Assembly: GCA_021731205.1 (NCBI GenBank)
Contig: JAKFXV010000038.1
Location: 1 to 5,218 of the forward strand
DNA: 5,218 bases
From: Nocardioides sp.
GTDB taxonomy: Bacteria; Actinomycetota; Actinomycetes; Propionibacteriales; Nocardioidaceae
Direction of reading: 5' to 3'
Shown: positions 4,512 through 5,218 of the stretch, one piece after another
How the letters are laid out: each line of letters begins with the position of its first letter
Numbering within the stretch: position 1 is the stretch's first letter
Made by a program: the position numbers and the translations under genes
The notes under the pieces: model-generated
Told to the model about the DNA's origin: nothing
The model's input: only the letters and a program-made list of their open reading frames with translations
Databases searched by the model: none

Positions 4512-5218
4512 GTGCACTCCTTCCCCCGTGCCCGCCGCCGTCGTCTGTCCGCAGCGCTGGTCGCGTGCGCCCTGTCGACAGGATTGGCGGTCGGCCTGGT
4601 CCCGTTCCTGCGCGCCTCCGCGACCACCGACGAGGAGCTGGCCGCCCAGCGCGAGCGCGTTGAGAACCGGATCGACCAAGCAGCCGAGGAGCTCGAGGGA
4701 TCGAGCAAACAAGCCCGTGACGCCGTAGTCCGTCTGCAGTCCGCGCAGGCCGAGTTGCTCGACGCCAAGGAGGCACTGGCGACCGCCCGCGCCAAGCTCG
4801 AGGCGGCTCAGGCGCGCGATGCGCTGATGCGCGAACGCCTCTTGAAGGCCGAACGCAGACTCGCAGTCGCGCAGGTCGAGTTGGAGGTCGGTCGGCTTGC
4901 CCTGGAGCAGCAGCGGGTGACGGTCGCCCACCTGATCTCGTCGATCTATACCGCCGGCAACCCCCAGATCCTGGCCCTCTCGGCGCTGCTCCGGTCCAAG
5001 ACCGCCGCGGATCTCACTCGACAGAACAAGGCTCGTGAGGTCGTGGTCGGCACCGAGACCGGAGCGTACGAAGATCTAGCTGTCGCCGAGCAGGCCTTGG
5101 AGGCCAAAGAGGCAGAGGTCGCTGAAATAGCCAAGGAGGTGGCGGCCCGGCGCAAGGAGGCCGCTCGACAGCTCACGAGCACGCAACGGTTGGAAGCGGC
5201 GGCCGCTGCCGCCGCAGC
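4512..5218 (+). CDS. Secreted coiled-coil protein, probable FtsEX-activated peptidoglycan hydrolase (N-terminal part)
   Basis: The first 235 codons of a gene that runs off the window. Seen: a signal sequence with a basic start (RARRRR, 6-11), a hydrophobic stretch (12-33) and an A-S-A site (35-37). A first long charged, Ala/Leu/Glu/Arg-rich helix (about 40-138) is followed by a break with the segment HLISSIYTAGNPQILALSALLRS in two parts (140-149 and 150-162). A second coiled helix starts at about 171 and continues to the edge, ending in a run of alanines. This two-helix hairpin with a short hydrophobic break is the build of EnvC, PcsB and RipC, the hydrolases or activators docked by the FtsX loop, and the gene is in the right place directly after ftsX. 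The catalytic domain lies beyond the window; from memory an M23 (LytM) metallopeptidase is the usual partner in this group, but an NlpC/P60 domain is possible. An LVAC sequence at 16-19 resembles a lipobox but sits early in the hydrophobic stretch. Start: GTG with GAAGG. Confidence 0.78.
   Translation, partial: MHSFPRARRRRLSAALVACALSTGLAVGLVPFLRASATTDEELAAQRERVENRIDQAAEELEGSSKQARDAVVRLQSAQAELLDAKEALATARAKLEAAQARDALMRERLLKAERRLAVAQVELEVGRLALEQQRVTVAHLISSIYTAGNPQILALSALLRSKTAADLTRQNKAREVVVGTETGAYEDLAVAEQALEAKEAEVAEIAKEVAARRKEAARQLTSTQRLEAAAAAAA

Noticed and set aside
3933..4931. 332-codon minus-strand open frame opposite ftsX and the hydrolase gene
   Set aside because: It spans two convincing plus-strand genes and their spacer, is rich in Gln/Arg/Asp/His, and has no recognisable fold. 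It is a high-GC shadow.

Overview
The window comes from a high-GC actinobacterium. The evidence is strong G/C bias at third codon positions, GTG starts on four of the five genes whose starts are visible, an actinobacterial-type FtsX, and the prfB / ftsE / ftsX / secreted coiled-coil hydrolase neighbourhood. The protein style fits Nocardioides and relatives (Propionibacteriales), but that placement is recall and was not tested.

Layout. Positions 1-361 (+) hold the C-terminal end of peptide chain release factor 2 (prfB), cut by the window edge just after its GGQ region. It converges, 18 bp away, with a two-gene block on the minus strand. That block is, in transcription order, a secreted beta-propeller protein (2644-1367) and a Core-2/I-branching (GT14-type) glycosyltransferase (1303-380), read from one good candidate promoter at 2717-2689. 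A 152-bp divergent spacer (2645-2796) separates the block from the plus-strand division module: ftsE (2797-3489), ftsX (3546-4457), and the N-terminal 235 codons of a secreted coiled-coil protein (4512 to the window end). That last protein is probably the peptidoglycan hydrolase activated by FtsEX. Its open frame has no stop in the window.

How the genes work together. FtsE (cytosolic ATPase) and FtsX (membrane protein with a large extracellular loop) form the FtsEX complex, which uses ATP hydrolysis to switch on a periplasmic or extracellular cell-wall hydrolase through its coiled coil. The next gene has the expected signal peptide and two-part coiled coil. The two minus-strand genes look like an envelope or secreted-polysaccharide pair with no obvious link to division. 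They separate prfB from ftsE, which are neighbours in many actinobacteria.

No wholly new system is evident. The points most worth checking are: the minus-strand cassette inside a conserved neighbourhood; a shared TACCGTCGAG element before ftsE and before the hydrolase gene, which suggests a leaderless ftsE mRNA and a separate hydrolase promoter; and small RNA-level structures in the ftsE-ftsX and ftsX-hydrolase gaps. No intergenic stretch exceeds 152 bp. No tRNA, rRNA, CRISPR array or insertion sequence was seen.
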